A DNA stretch of 64,000 bases from Allocoprobacillus halotolerans (GTDB lineage: Bacteria; Bacillota_I; Bacilli_A; Erysipelotrichales; Coprobacillaceae). The stretch lies in the NCBI RefSeq assembly GCF_024399475.1, contig NZ_CP101620.1, forward strand, positions 1-64,000, written 5' to 3'. Below are positions 22,258 through 31,157 of this stretch, in pieces. Under the pieces are notes generated by a model. That model had not been told where the DNA came from. It ran no database searches and saw only the letters and a list, made by a program, of their open reading frames with translations. A program made the position numbers and the translations under genes. Position 1 is the first letter of the stretch. Each line of letters starts with the position of its first letter.

Positions 22258-23005
22258 TAATATTTATTTAGTAACTTTTGAAATGAATTGGCTTTTAAGA
22301 TGGTATGAGATATAAATTGACCTTTATAGAAATTCGCCCAATGATTAAAAACACAAGGAAGACTTTTGGCTTTTTCTAAAGAATCCACTTTGATAAAATT
22401 TATTTTTAAATCATTATTTTGGCAATATTGTGTGAGTTCTTGAACTTCATATTGAACATAAGGACATGCAGGACTGTAATAAATTGTAAATTCATCTTGG
22501 TCTATTGTCATCTTTCTGACATTATCATGAAAACGTGGAGTTTCCTTGTCATCAAAAGATAAGGCTAATAATTGATACTCACCTACTTCATCTACAACAC
22601 GGAAACCAAAATGTTCAAAAAATTTCCTTTCCTGTAAAAATGGTTTCTTTTTTCGAGATGATAATGTACATAATCCACTTTTTCCTTTTTCTCTTGCATC
22701 TTTAATTGCGTATTCCAATAATTCCTTTGCAATCCCTTTACCTTTAAAACTTCCTGCAACCCATAAACAATAAATATATTCATAGTTATGCCCTATCACT
22801 GGAACCCAAGCTGTTTCGATGGGTTCATATTCAATAAAAGTTTTACCACGTACATTTAATTTACGAAAGACATGACCATCTTTTAATTTATTTTTTATCC
22901 ACTCTTTTTTAAACAAACACCTGTTTGATGTTTAGGGTCACCAATTGCACAACATAGATGCTCATCATCAATATTGTCATATGTTAAATTAATATATTCA
23001 TGCAT
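22257..23005 (-). CDS. GNAT N-acetyltransferase with YoaP-like C-terminal domain, one frame break
   Basis: The acetyl-CoA binding region is VAGSFKGKGIAKELLEYAIKDAREKG. The C-terminal half (FTIYYSPACPYVQYEVQEL) looks like the thioredoxin-like YoaP domain with a C-P-x-V motif. The true start is ATG 23005 (MHEYINLTYDNIDDEHLCC), reached by correcting one base in the A/T runs around 22903-22912. The ATG overlaps the TetR stop as ATGA, so translation is coupled. The substrate is unknown. Confidence 0.7.
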
Positions 23006-23575
23006 TTTCTTTTTCTCCTTCTAAAGATTTAATGCCATTCATGATGATGGTTAAAGATAATTCAAAGCTTTCTTGTATAGATAACGGATTACCAAAAGCG
23101 TTATTATTAACTAATAAAGCAAAGCCTTCTAAAAACTTCTTAATGTTCTAATTGAATGATTGATATGATCATCACTTAAATATAATGGTCGCATAACTTT
23201 TGATAAAACATCAAATAGTTTCTGTGTTGCCTGATTCGCTTCTTCATTATCATATTTGTTGTACCACAACATGGCATTAAAAACACCTTTATTATTAATT
23301 GCGTAATCATAAAAAGCCCAGCACATATTCCTTAGTGCCTGATATCCAGCAACACCTATGGCAGCATCTATCATCTTCGTTTCTAAATTTTTCCATCCAT
23401 ATATCATAAGTAATCTTTTCATTTCTTCTAAACTAGAAATATGATTATATAAAGAAGGGGATTTTATTTTTAATTCGTCCGCTACCATTTTTAAAGTTAA
23501 ATTTTCTAAACCTACATGATTAGATAGTTTGGCAGCAGTTTCTATAATGATTTCAACTGTTATATGACTTTTCAT
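23002..23575 (-). CDS. TetR/AcrR-type regulator, one frame break
   Basis: The N terminus (ETAAKLSNHVGLENLTLKMVADELKIKSPSLYNHISSLEEM) is a TetR DNA-binding domain, and the remainder is a TetR_C ligand domain. The frame breaks near 23131-23136; one base restores RTLRSFLEGFALLVNNNAFGNPLSIQESF and runs to the TGA at 23002. The gene leads an operon with GNAT and radical SAM genes, which it probably controls by binding its own promoter in the 150-base gap to the S51 gene. Confidence 0.75.
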
Positions 23576-23727
23576 TTCTTTCTCCTTAAACTAATTATAT
23601 TTCTATTATAACTAATAAAATTAGTTTAAACAATAAAAAAGTCCAATTCAATAAGATTATGCTTATTTTCCATATTTGCAATCTCTTTCAAATTCTTTTA
23701 TAATTTTTATATAAAGGTGGTGTCAAA

Positions 23728-24467
23728 ATGGTTGTCTTTTTAACAAGTAGTCCCACAGGTCCGTTAGATGGAAGCAGACATGTGGATGGTTTAGATAAAA
23801 AAATCACTTCGTAAAACAATTAAAAAAATATTGGAAGAATCAGAGTCGTTGTTGTATCATTGCAGCTAGCCCTGATGCCTATGATAGAAATGATGAAATG
23901 TGCGATTTCTTTAGAAAAGCTTTTCTAAAAGATGGATTTTCAATTCAATGCTTTGATTTGATTGATCAAAGATACAGCAATTTTACAAAAGATGATTTAC
24001 AAAAGTATGATGTTATAGTCTTAGGTGGTGGGCATGTTCCAACACAAAATCGATTTTTTAAAAATATTCATTTAAGAGAAAAAATAAAGGATTTTGATGG
24101 TATTATTATTGGCATCAGTGCTGGCAGCATGAATAGTGCTGATCTTGTTTACTGTCAACCTGAAGAAGATGGCGAGGCTATTGATTCTAATTTTCAAAGA
24201 TGGATTGAAGGTCTAGGTCTAACCAAAACAAATATTCTACCTCATTATCAAATGGTGAAAGATAGATATTTAGATGGAATGAGATTATATGAAGATATTA
24301 CTTATCAAGATAGTATAAATCATCCATTCATTACTTTGGTCGATGGTAGTTATATATTGCTTGATCATGAAGAAACGATATATGGTGAAAGTTATTTGAT
24401 TGTTGATGGAAAAATTCAAATGATATGTCATGATAATGAAACAATAAAAGTCAGTGACATATATTGA
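23728..24467 (+). CDS. Peptidase S51 / class I glutamine-amidotransferase-like protein, one frame break
   Basis: The joined protein is about 246 residues, starting MVVFLTSSPTGPLDG after aaaggtggtg. The nucleophile serine lies in IIGISAGSMNSAD and VLGGGHVPTQN precedes it, as in dipeptidase E-like S51 peptidases. The family cleaves Asp-X dipeptides; the substrate here is inferred only. The frame breaks in the A7 run at 23797-23803; one extra base gives DKKNHFVKQLKKYWKNQSR. The gene is transcribed divergently from the TetR gene. Confidence 0.75.
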
Positions 24468-24492
24468 TATGACTTTGTCATTTGTGAATATA

Positions 24493-24524
24493 AAAGGTGG
24501 AATCAGAGAATAGCCACCTTTTTA
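24493..24524 (+). terminator. Terminator of the S51 peptidase gene
   Basis: aaaaggtgg and ccacctttt pair across an 11-base loop and are followed by ttta. It lies 25 bases past the stop. Confidence 0.7.
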
Positions 24525-24604
24525 TGTTTCAATGAAACATATTCTATTTATAAATCACATAAAAAAAGAAATCATCAATTGACTTCCCTTTTTGACATCC
24601 TTAA

Positions 24605-24702
24605 GCCATTTTTTATTTTATCGATGTGTCTTTGCTCTCACACATCATCATCGCTCGGTCATTTTTTATTTTACCGACGAGTCAGAACCGTCACTCGTCA
24701 TC
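24605..24702. repeat. Two tandem hairpin units with matching stem changes
   Basis: Two units 53 bases apart begin with the same cattttttatttta (24607 and 24660). Each is followed by a 7-bp stem: gatgtgt/acacatc at 24623-24629 and 24640-24646, and gacgagt/actcgtc at 24676-24682 and 24693-24699. The stems differ at two positions, and both changes are compensated on the other arm. Each stem is followed by atcat. This region lies in the 440-base gap between the S51 terminator and the PLP enzyme gene, which otherwise holds only that gene's promoter and ribosome site. Confidence 0.65.
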
Positions 24703-24964
24703 ATACAATACTTTCAAAATGGAACTCTTCATCATCAGTAAGTACTCATAACATCAAAAGATTTCCTCATCTCTATTATACACTTTTTCGAGAATAAGTA
24801 TATGCTTTTAGCAATTTAATTTCAATAAAAAACGACATTACTTAATCATATCAACTTACAAGATATTCAAAACATTTGAAATATTCACTTTTCTTAAAAT
24901 ATATCCATACAAATCAACAATAATCATGTATAATAGACAATGCAGAATTGATAGGAGGTTTTAT

Positions 24965-26224
24965 ATGATACTTGAACAAATTCATCCAGATTTATTTGAA
25001 ATGGCCAAAGAATCTGATCTTGTTTTAGAAGATATTTATAAAAATATTGATTCCATCTGTTTAACTAATTCCAATCGCATCTTATCTGCATTTATAGAAA
25101 ACAAAGTATCTTATTCTGATTTTGCAGATATTAATGGATATGGAAATTATGATGAAGGACGAGATAAATTAGAAAAGATTTTTGCGACTGTATTAGGTTG
25201 TGAAGATGCTTTGGTTCGTCCACAAATTATGAGTGGAACAAATGCTTTATATTTAACACTATCTGCTTTATTAAAACATGGTGATACTATGATTTCATTA
25301 TCTGGTGCACCTTATGATTCTTTACAGGAAATGATTGGATTAAGTGGTAATTCAAGTCAGTCTTTAAAAGCTAATGGTGTTCATTATGAACAAATCGAAT
25401 TGGTTAATGATGATTTTGATGATGAAACAATTATACAGAGATTAAGAAATAAAGATGTTAAACTTGTAGAAATTCAAAGATCGAGAGGTTATTCACATCG
25501 TCAATCACTATCTATTTCAAAGATTGAACGTATTATTTCTAAAATTCGTGAAGTGAATACTGATGTTATTATTATGGTTGATAACTGTTATGGAGAATTG
25601 GTGGAAACAAGAGAACCTGGTCATGTTGGTGCAGATATTGTCGTTGGCTCTTTGATGAAAAATCTTGGTGGTGGCATCGCTCCAACGGGAGGATATATTG
25701 CAGGAAAGCACGATTTTATCCATATGGTTGCTGAACGTTTAACAGCACCAGGAATTGGAAAACAACTTGGAGCGAATTTCAATCTAAACAATACTTTCTT
25801 TAAAGGGATTTTTATGGCACCAAATGCTGTAAAAAACGCTTTAAAAACAGCTGTATTTACATCTTATATGTTAGAAAAGCTAGGCTATGATAATGTTTCG
25901 CCTCGTTATAATGAACCAAGAACAGACATTATTCAAACTTTAGAATTGAAATCAAAGGATAATTTAGTGAATTTTACGCAAGGTATTCAACAGACAAGTC
26001 CAATTGACTCTTTTGTTCATGTATTACCTGCTCCAATGCCTGGCTATCCATTTGATGAAGTTATGGCAGCAGGAAGTTTTACACAAGGAAGTACAATTGA
26101 ATTAAGTGCTGATGCACCTGTCATTGAACCATACACGCTATATTTACAAGGTGGACTCACTTTAGAATACGGAAAATTATCTATTTTACTTGCATTATCA
26201 AATCTGAAAAGGAAGTTGGATTAA
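24965..26224 (+). CDS. Methionine gamma-lyase-family PLP protein (aluminium-resistance protein family)
   Basis: About 419 residues, starting at ATG 24965 after ataggaggt (MILEQIHPDLFEMAKE). The sequence matches the Met_gamma_lyase family found beside glnA or hfq in Firmicutes: VRPQIMSGTNALYLTLSALL, the PLP lysine region VVGSLMKNLGGGIAPTGGYIAG, and LPAPMPGYPFDEVMAAGSFTQGS. It is probably a C-S lyase, but the physiological substrate is not settled. Its 3' end overlaps the convergent reductase gene by four bases. The frame is intact. Confidence 0.8.
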   Translation: MILEQIHPDLFEMAKESDLVLEDIYKNIDSICLTNSNRILSAFIENKVSYSDFADINGYGNYDEGRDKLEKIFATVLGCEDALVRPQIMSGTNALYLTLSALLKHGDTMISLSGAPYDSLQEMIGLSGNSSQSLKANGVHYEQIELVNDDFDDETIIQRLRNKDVKLVEIQRSRGYSHRQSLSISKIERIISKIREVNTDVIIMVDNCYGELVETREPGHVGADIVVGSLMKNLGGGIAPTGGYIAGKHDFIHMVAERLTAPGIGKQLGANFNLNNTFFKGIFMAPNAVKNALKTAVFTSYMLEKLGYDNVSPRYNEPRTDIIQTLELKSKDNLVNFTQGIQQTSPIDSFVHVLPAPMPGYPFDEVMAAGSFTQGSTIELSADAPVIEPYTLYLQGGLTLEYGKLSILLALSNLKRKLD

Positions 26225-26237
26225 CAACTTCCTTTTT
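26206..26237. terminator. Bidirectional terminator inside two overlapping gene ends
   Basis: aaaaggaagttg and caacttccttttt pair across gattaa. The left arm encodes the last residues of the PLP enzyme and the right arm the last residues of the convergent reductase. Each side ends in a T run when read in its own direction. Confidence 0.75.
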
Positions 26238-26967
26238 GTCCACCATCAATACGAATAATGGTATTATTTATAAAATTAGCTTCATCACTGATTAAAAATT
26301 TAACTAGATAAGCAACTTCTTGTGGTTTGCCATAACGTTGAACCATAATTTTTTCAGTTTCTTCTTTTAAAAATTGTTCATCATAACCATCTAACTCATT
26401 TTCAGTTCCAATAAATCCTGGCGCAATACAATTGACATGAATATAAGGAGCAAATTCAAATGCAAGATTATGTGTCAAAGAAATCAAGGCTGCTTTGGAA
26501 GCATCATAATCTATACACATAGGATAGTAAGTATTGATACCATTCGTTGATGATATGTTAATAATTCTACCATATTCCTGATCTAACATATGACGATAAA
26601 CACGCTTACTGCAATTAAATGCACCCACAACATTAACATCCAATGTTTTCCTAAATTCATCTGCATTTTTAAGATGAAATAAATTAGATAAATCGATTCC
26701 TGCATTATTAATCAAAACATCAACACCACCTAGTTTTGATTCAATCTTAGATACCATTGCATCCACTTCATCTTCTTTAGAGACATCTGCCTGAATCGCC
26801 ATACATTGAATAGAGTAAGTATTCACCAGTTCTTCTTTAAGCTTATATGCTTCTATTTGTGATGTATAATAATTAATCACAATATCATATCCTTGTTTAG
26901 CGAGTTCTATTGCAATAGCCTTACCTATTCCCTTGGCTGCTCCTGTAATTAAAACAACTTGACTCAT
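26221..26967 (-). CDS. ymfI: Short-chain dehydrogenase, probable EF-P 5-aminopentanone reductase (YmfI-like)
   Basis: A 248-residue SDR with the nucleotide motif TGAAKGIGKAIA, NNAGIDL, and a catalytic S..Y...K set (ISSTNGINTYYPMCIDYDASKAAL). It lies just downstream of efp on the same strand. In Bacillus, YmfI reduces the 5-aminopentanone group on the EF-P lysine to 5-aminopentanol. The location next to efp makes this more likely than FabG. No clear ribosome site precedes ATG 26967 and a hairpin with a T run lies between it and efp, so expression may be attenuated. The frame is intact. Confidence 0.65.
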   Translation of the reverse strand: MSQVVLITGAAKGIGKAIAIELAKQGYDIVINYYTSQIEAYKLKEELVNTYSIQCMAIQADVSKEDEVDAMVSKIESKLGGVDVLINNAGIDLSNLFHLKNADEFRKTLDVNVVGAFNCSKRVYRHMLDQEYGRIINISSTNGINTYYPMCIDYDASKAALISLTHNLAFEFAPYIHVNCIAPGFIGTENELDGYDEQFLKEETEKIMVQRYGKPQEVAYLVKFLISDEANFINNTIIRIDGGQKGSC

Positions 26968-26972
26968 TATTG

Positions 26973-26995
26973 AAAAAGAGCTTGATTAAGCTCTT
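26973..26995 (-). terminator. Hairpin with T run between efp and its reductase
   Basis: aagagctt (26976-26983) pairs perfectly with aagctctt (26988-26995) across a four-base loop that holds the efp stop codon. Read leftward, the stem is followed by five T and then six bases to the reductase ATG. It could be a terminator or an attenuator that limits reductase expression. Confidence 0.55.
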
Positions 26996-27543
26996 CCTGC
27001 ATACTTTCCATCTGTTGTAAAGACAACAATTTTTTCACCAGGTTCAATAAATTGAGGAACACGTAACGATAAACCAGTATCAGTCACTGCATCTTTTGTT
27101 TGATTAGATGGTGCACCTTTTATTGCTGGATCAGTTTCTACTATTGTTAATTCTACTTTTTCTGGAACAGATACTGATAATAAATCTCCTTCAAAGAACA
27201 TTAATGAAACTTCTGAACCTTCAATAATATAGTATTTTGCATCTCCAACTTGATCTTCTGCTAATTCATATGTTTCATATGTTTCCATATCCATAAAATA
27301 ATAAGTTGCACTATCTTTATATGAATATTGTGCAGATTTTCTTGAAATATTCGCTTGATCAAATTTTGTAGAAGCATTGAAGTTTCTTTCTTGAATTGCG
27401 TTTGTTTTTAAATTTCTCATTTTTGTTTTTAAGATAGCAGCTCCCTTACCTGGTTTAACATGCTGAAAATCTAAAACCTGACAAGGATCACCATCAACAA
27501 TTAAAGTTAATCCTGTTCTAAAATCTCCTGCTGAAATAGCCAT
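26986..27543 (-). CDS. efp: Translation elongation factor P
   Basis: The 185-residue protein is full length. It has domain 1 with QHVKPGKGAAILKTK, where Lys33 sits at the tip and is the expected modification site. Domains 2 and 3 end in GLSLRVPQFIEPGEKIVVFTTDGKYAGRA. EF-P relieves ribosome stalling at polyproline. A caaggagtg ribosome site precedes ATG 27543. The KPGKG loop matches the Bacillus type modified to 5-aminopentanol, which agrees with the adjacent reductase. Confidence 0.95.
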   Translation of the reverse strand: MAISAGDFRTGLTLIVDGDPCQVLDFQHVKPGKGAAILKTKMRNLKTNAIQERNFNASTKFDQANISRKSAQYSYKDSATYYFMDMETYETYELAEDQVGDAKYYIIEGSEVSLMFFEGDLLSVSVPEKVELTIVETDPAIKGAPSNQTKDAVTDTGLSLRVPQFIEPGEKIVVFTTDGKYAGRA

Positions 27544-27620
27544 ATTATTTTCACTCCTTGTTTTATATATTTGTTTTACATGCCTATTTTATCAAGTTTA
27601 TGTATAATCTACAAGACACA

Positions 27621-28847
27621 TTATGATATTTGTGCCTGTTTTTCTTTTGAATGTGCCTGAATATACTGACTCCATTTGATATATCCATATGTTGTATTCG
27701 TAAAATAGCCTAATTTAAGTACTAATAAGACATATTGTCCTGAAATAATATTGATAAGAGCTTCAAGGAACGCACAAATATACCATGCTATCCATTGTTC
27801 CCTTAATCTAAAGAAAATAAACAATCCATTAGCAATTCCTACTGCTGATGCACAGGCATCAATATAAATAATCGCTGTTTCTAAAATTTCATTATTATAG
27901 AAATCTGTCGCAATATCTAGACCACTGATAAAATATCCTACAACAATCGTCCACACCACAATTCCAATAATAACTAAAACTTCTTGATAACCTTTTAATT
28001 TTCTAACAACTGTGAGTTCACTTTCTTCATCATCTTTATGTTTAGACCAGTTGATATAGCTAATAATATCAATAGGTAACCAGAAAAATAATGTTGTTGC
28101 CATTGTTGCGAAACGATACATTAAAACAATACACATCACAATTTCTACAATTTCAACAAATACAGAAACAAGGAAATTGTATCTTGATTGTTTAGAAATC
28201 AATAACTCACAAAGAATGTTCAAGAATGTATCTAGTAAATAAAGCAACATGATAATGATTCCATTGACACCATTTGCACTTTCCTCTGGGAAAATAACTG
28301 AAATAATAGTGGCTAGTACCATAATTGATACAAACCATATTTTTTCATATGTTGTAAAGAGTTTTGCAAAAAGCATCATAATCAAAATAGAAATCATTAA
28401 AATGAAAGATGCAATCCCAAAATTAAACACTTGAGTTAATTCATTAGCTTTAACTTGTTGATAAGCTGTTTGAATATCCTGATTGTTAATATTTTGATGA
28501 TCAAAATAGAGTTTCGTTCCATTTTCTGTTTCATATTCATATGCAGTAATCGTTTGATCTTCTAGTTTTTCATAGTCTTCATATGAGTAAGAAACAACAA
28601 GTTGTTTATCACCATTTGTATATGTGACATCACAAATTGTATTATCTTCACTATAATCTTCTAACTCCATATCTCTTGTCATTTGTAGACTTTGGATAAA
28701 TTGAGTATTGTCCACATGAGCATTTATTTCTAAAAGTCCATATCCAACTGATAGAATAGATGACACACATAGTATAATAGAAATAATCATTTCTATCATT
28801 CTTAGCCTTTTTCTAGGCTCTATATTTGTTTTAAAAATTTTAATCAT
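27621..28847 (-). CDS. PnuC-like nicotinamide riboside transporter with an extra N-terminal region
   Basis: The C-terminal half has the PnuC signature WIAWYICAFLEALINIISGQYVLLVLKLGYFTNTTYGYIKW and several hydrophobic segments. The N terminus adds about 180 residues: one membrane segment near 18-40, a hydrophilic outside domain (about 45-135, with VDNTQFIQSLQMTRD and TNGDKQLVVSYSYEDYEK), then more membrane helices. PnuC facilitates uptake of nicotinamide riboside for NAD synthesis. The extension is unusual for the family, whose members are usually 200-250 residues. The frame is intact and the gene stands alone. Confidence 0.7.
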   Translation of the reverse strand: MIKIFKTNIEPRKRLRMIEMIISIILCVSSILSVGYGLLEINAHVDNTQFIQSLQMTRDMELEDYSEDNTICDVTYTNGDKQLVVSYSYEDYEKLEDQTITAYEYETENGTKLYFDHQNINNQDIQTAYQQVKANELTQVFNFGIASFILMISILIMMLFAKLFTTYEKIWFVSIMVLATIISVIFPEESANGVNGIIIMLLYLLDTFLNILCELLISKQSRYNFLVSVFVEIVEIVMCIVLMYRFATMATTLFFWLPIDIISYINWSKHKDDEESELTVVRKLKGYQEVLVIIGIVVWTIVVGYFISGLDIATDFYNNEILETAIIYIDACASAVGIANGLFIFFRLREQWIAWYICAFLEALINIISGQYVLLVLKLGYFTNTTYGYIKWSQYIQAHSKEKQAQIS

Positions 28848-29110
28848 ATCAAACCTTCTCTCCCTATTTATATGCGTTTTTTGACGCTTTTTTATTATAA
28901 ACTATTTTGGAGAAATGTGATAGATTTTATTTAGAAATTATTGTTGAAGTGATTTTTATTTTCTTAGTTTTCATTTAAACAAATCTTTATTTTCGCAATT
29001 ATTTCTTCATTTATTTGGTTGGTTTTTAAATCGTATAAAAATTGTACTGGTCTCATTTATTTTAATTGTCAATCCATGGTTTTCAAATAGCTGTTCTACA
29101 CTCATCATAA

Positions 29111-29788
29111 AAAAGAAATTCGGCATGTGCTGATTTAATTCACAAATACAATAGTAATTGGGCTGCATGCAATATTATAGAAGTACTATCGTTTGGTGAT
29201 TTTGTGAAACTATTCCAACTTTATTATAATTTTTATCTAGATAAAAAATCGAATGTCATAGTAAATTTACTATGGCCACTCAAATTTATTAGAAATGCTT
29301 CAGCACATAATAATTGTTTATTAAATATACTTAGAAAACCATATATGCATACCCATTTATTTAATGATAAAAGAAATATAATAGAACCAAATAAGGAATT
29401 AGTAAGTTTATTGATAAAAGTGCCTTGTATTAGTAAAAACACTAGAAAAAAGAAACTTGTCAATCCAATCATACATGATTTTGTTGCATCATTATTCTTA
29501 TTTAACGAAATATGTTCAAGCCAAATTTTAAAAGAAAAACAATTCCTTAATCTAAAGAAGTTAATGGATGAACGTTTCTGTATACATAAAGATTATTTTA
29601 TTAATGACAATGTTTTTACTACAAATTATGAATTTGTAAAGAAATTATTGACTATTTATATAGACAATGCATATAATATATCGAAGGACAAAAACGAAAG
29701 TTTTATGTGGGACAACGCCAGCGTTGTTCCACTTTTTTACATTTATAATCATTTAATTCCTAATTTGAGATTTTTTGATTTCAAATAA
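29111..29788 (+). pseudogene. Abi_2-like (AbiD/AbiF) remnant with HEPN motif
   Basis: The open stretch lacks the N-terminal third of an Abi_2 protein and has no good start. It keeps RNASAH in KFIRNASAHNNCLLNIL, which fits the R-x4-H motif of HEPN ribonucleases and corresponds to the conserved core of Abi_2. The sequence upstream reads SACADLIHKYNSNWAACNIIEVLSFGDF in frame to 29111 but meets a TAA at 29108. Abi_2 proteins abort phage infection. Loss of the N terminus beside other remnants suggests a real relic rather than only a sequencing error. Confidence 0.6.
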
Positions 29789-29799
29789 ATCTTGAAGGT

Positions 29800-30298
29800 T
29801 AACCTGTTCAATGATTTATTAGTTTTTCAAAATGGAATTAATGTTAGTGCTGAAAAGTATGGTCAAGGAATAAAATATATTTCTGTTGGAGATATTTTAA
29901 ACAATATATTATGACAATATAAAAAGATTAATAGATGTAGACGATTCACCAAAGATTAATTATTCTGTAACATGCGAAGATATTTATTTTAACGAAATTC
30001 AGAAGTTTCTCAAGACATTGGGAGAACTATTGCATATTTAGATAAAACAAATGTGGCAACTTTTGGCAAGTTTTGTTATTCGTGGTAAAAAATTGAAGAA
30101 TATTCTTTCAGTATCTCCTAAAATCACTATTATCAAGAAAAGATATAATCTGTTTAGCGGGTACCCAGTATTATAATATCGGTTAAGAAAGTTTAAAAAC
30201 TCTTAATTTCTACCTTCCGTTATTAAATGAGCAGGATAAAATTGCTGATTTTTTATGTAAAATAGATGAAAGAATTAGTACTCAAATTAAAAATTGAT
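29800..30298 (+). pseudogene. Type I restriction specificity subunit (hsdS) remnant
   Basis: Recognisable pieces in shifting frames are VLVFQNGINVSAEKYGQGIKYISVGDILNN, SQDIGRTIAYLDKTNVATFGKF and a tail FYLPLLNEQDKIADFLCKIDERISTQIKN at 30204-30298. The tail is the classic end of an HsdS target-recognition half (LP...EQ.KIA.FL..ID). At least three frame changes and internal stops occur in 500 bases, with no hsdM or hsdR nearby. It is a dead fragment. Confidence 0.65.
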
Positions 30299-30404
30299 TA
30301 TTTCACGTTCTTCAACCACTTAATTCACAACATAAGCACCAGTAGTAGATAATTGTAGCACCATCTGTGCAAATGAATAGCATCGCTCAAAGGTGGTGCC
30401 TATT

Positions 30405-30700
30405 TTTTATTCTTTGTTCATATTTGAAGTCACTTCTCTCATATTGACGTCACCTGCATTAATCGTAACTGAGTTATGAATAATTCAATCCATGATTGCA
30501 TCTGCATGTAGCCCTCCACCCAATCGCGTATGCCAGGATTCTATTTTGAATTGTGTACAAAATATAGTTGATTTATTTTGATATTTTCTTTCCACGAGCC
30601 CAAAAATAAATTCTATTTCTTGTTCATTCATGGAGTTTATGAGCCATTCATCTAAGATAAGTAAAGGACACTTAGCATATTTATTAATAAGTTTATTTCA
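30405..30700 (-). pseudogene. IS21 IstB helper ATPase remnant
   Basis: Read leftward, the fragment contains KCPLLILDEWLIN (Walker B region), EQEIEFIFGLVERKYQNKSTIFCTQF and TRLGGGLHADAIMD followed by IIHNSVTINAGDVNMRE, the C-terminal half of IstB. An in-frame TGA interrupts the DAIMD-IIHNS junction. The N-terminal half is missing and the break abuts the IS66 remnant. A hairpin with T run at about 30355-30408 (agcacca/tggtgcc) lies beyond its end. Confidence 0.65.
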
Positions 30701-30960
30701 TCCTCTTTTTAGTTCTGCGTCTTCTTCGCATCGCTGTCAGTTCCTTTTACAAGCATAAGAGGAAGACAGAGAAATCTATAGAAGATCCCTTTGTCATCTA
30801 TCCTGTTGAAATTTACTCTTTTAACCAGTGAACATACTTTCATCAATGTCAATGGTCATACTTGAGGATTTGATTCTTCTTTATTGAATAAGGTCATCAG
30901 TGTTCTTGAATGATCATTAATACTGATGAGGCTAAAAATACTTTTATTTGATTTCTTGTA
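30697..30960 (+). mobile_element. IS66 remnant (tnpA end and tnpB start)
   Basis: Bases from about 30860 closely resemble the junction of tnpA and tnpB at 270-360 of the left-hand IS66. The translation INVNGHT-GFDSSLLNKVISVLE corresponds to MNIDGHTVEFDSSLLDKVIGALK, and the following MIINTDEAKNT to MIINTDEIKNI. An in-frame TGA and the loss of the rest show it is a relic. Confidence 0.7.
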
Positions 30961-31157
30961 GAACCCACATTGATTATTCTTTTAAATAAAAATAATCAAC
31001 TTAGAATTTCCATACAGTTTAGTACAATTGAACTTAAAACAATTTATTTATATTAGACTTAGGCTAGGTATTGAGAATAGTTGATATCTTTTTTTGCACT
31101 TCAAACCATTTTAATTTCCTAACATGTTATATAATCAATTTCAAGGTTGAAATACTA

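Noticed and set aside
24579-24797. A 72-codon open frame across the tandem hairpins.
   Set aside because: The codons follow the repeats and hairpin stems, there is no ribosome site, and the RNA/DNA structure explains the region better.
26221-26967. The SDR gene as fabG.
   Set aside because: No fatty-acid genes are near and the gene follows efp directly, which favours the EF-P modification reductase; fabG remains a weaker alternative.
28973-29110. A minus-strand 33-codon frame (SVEQLFENHGLTIKINETS) before the Abi remnant.
   Set aside because: It is short, without a ribosome site, and I know no family for it.
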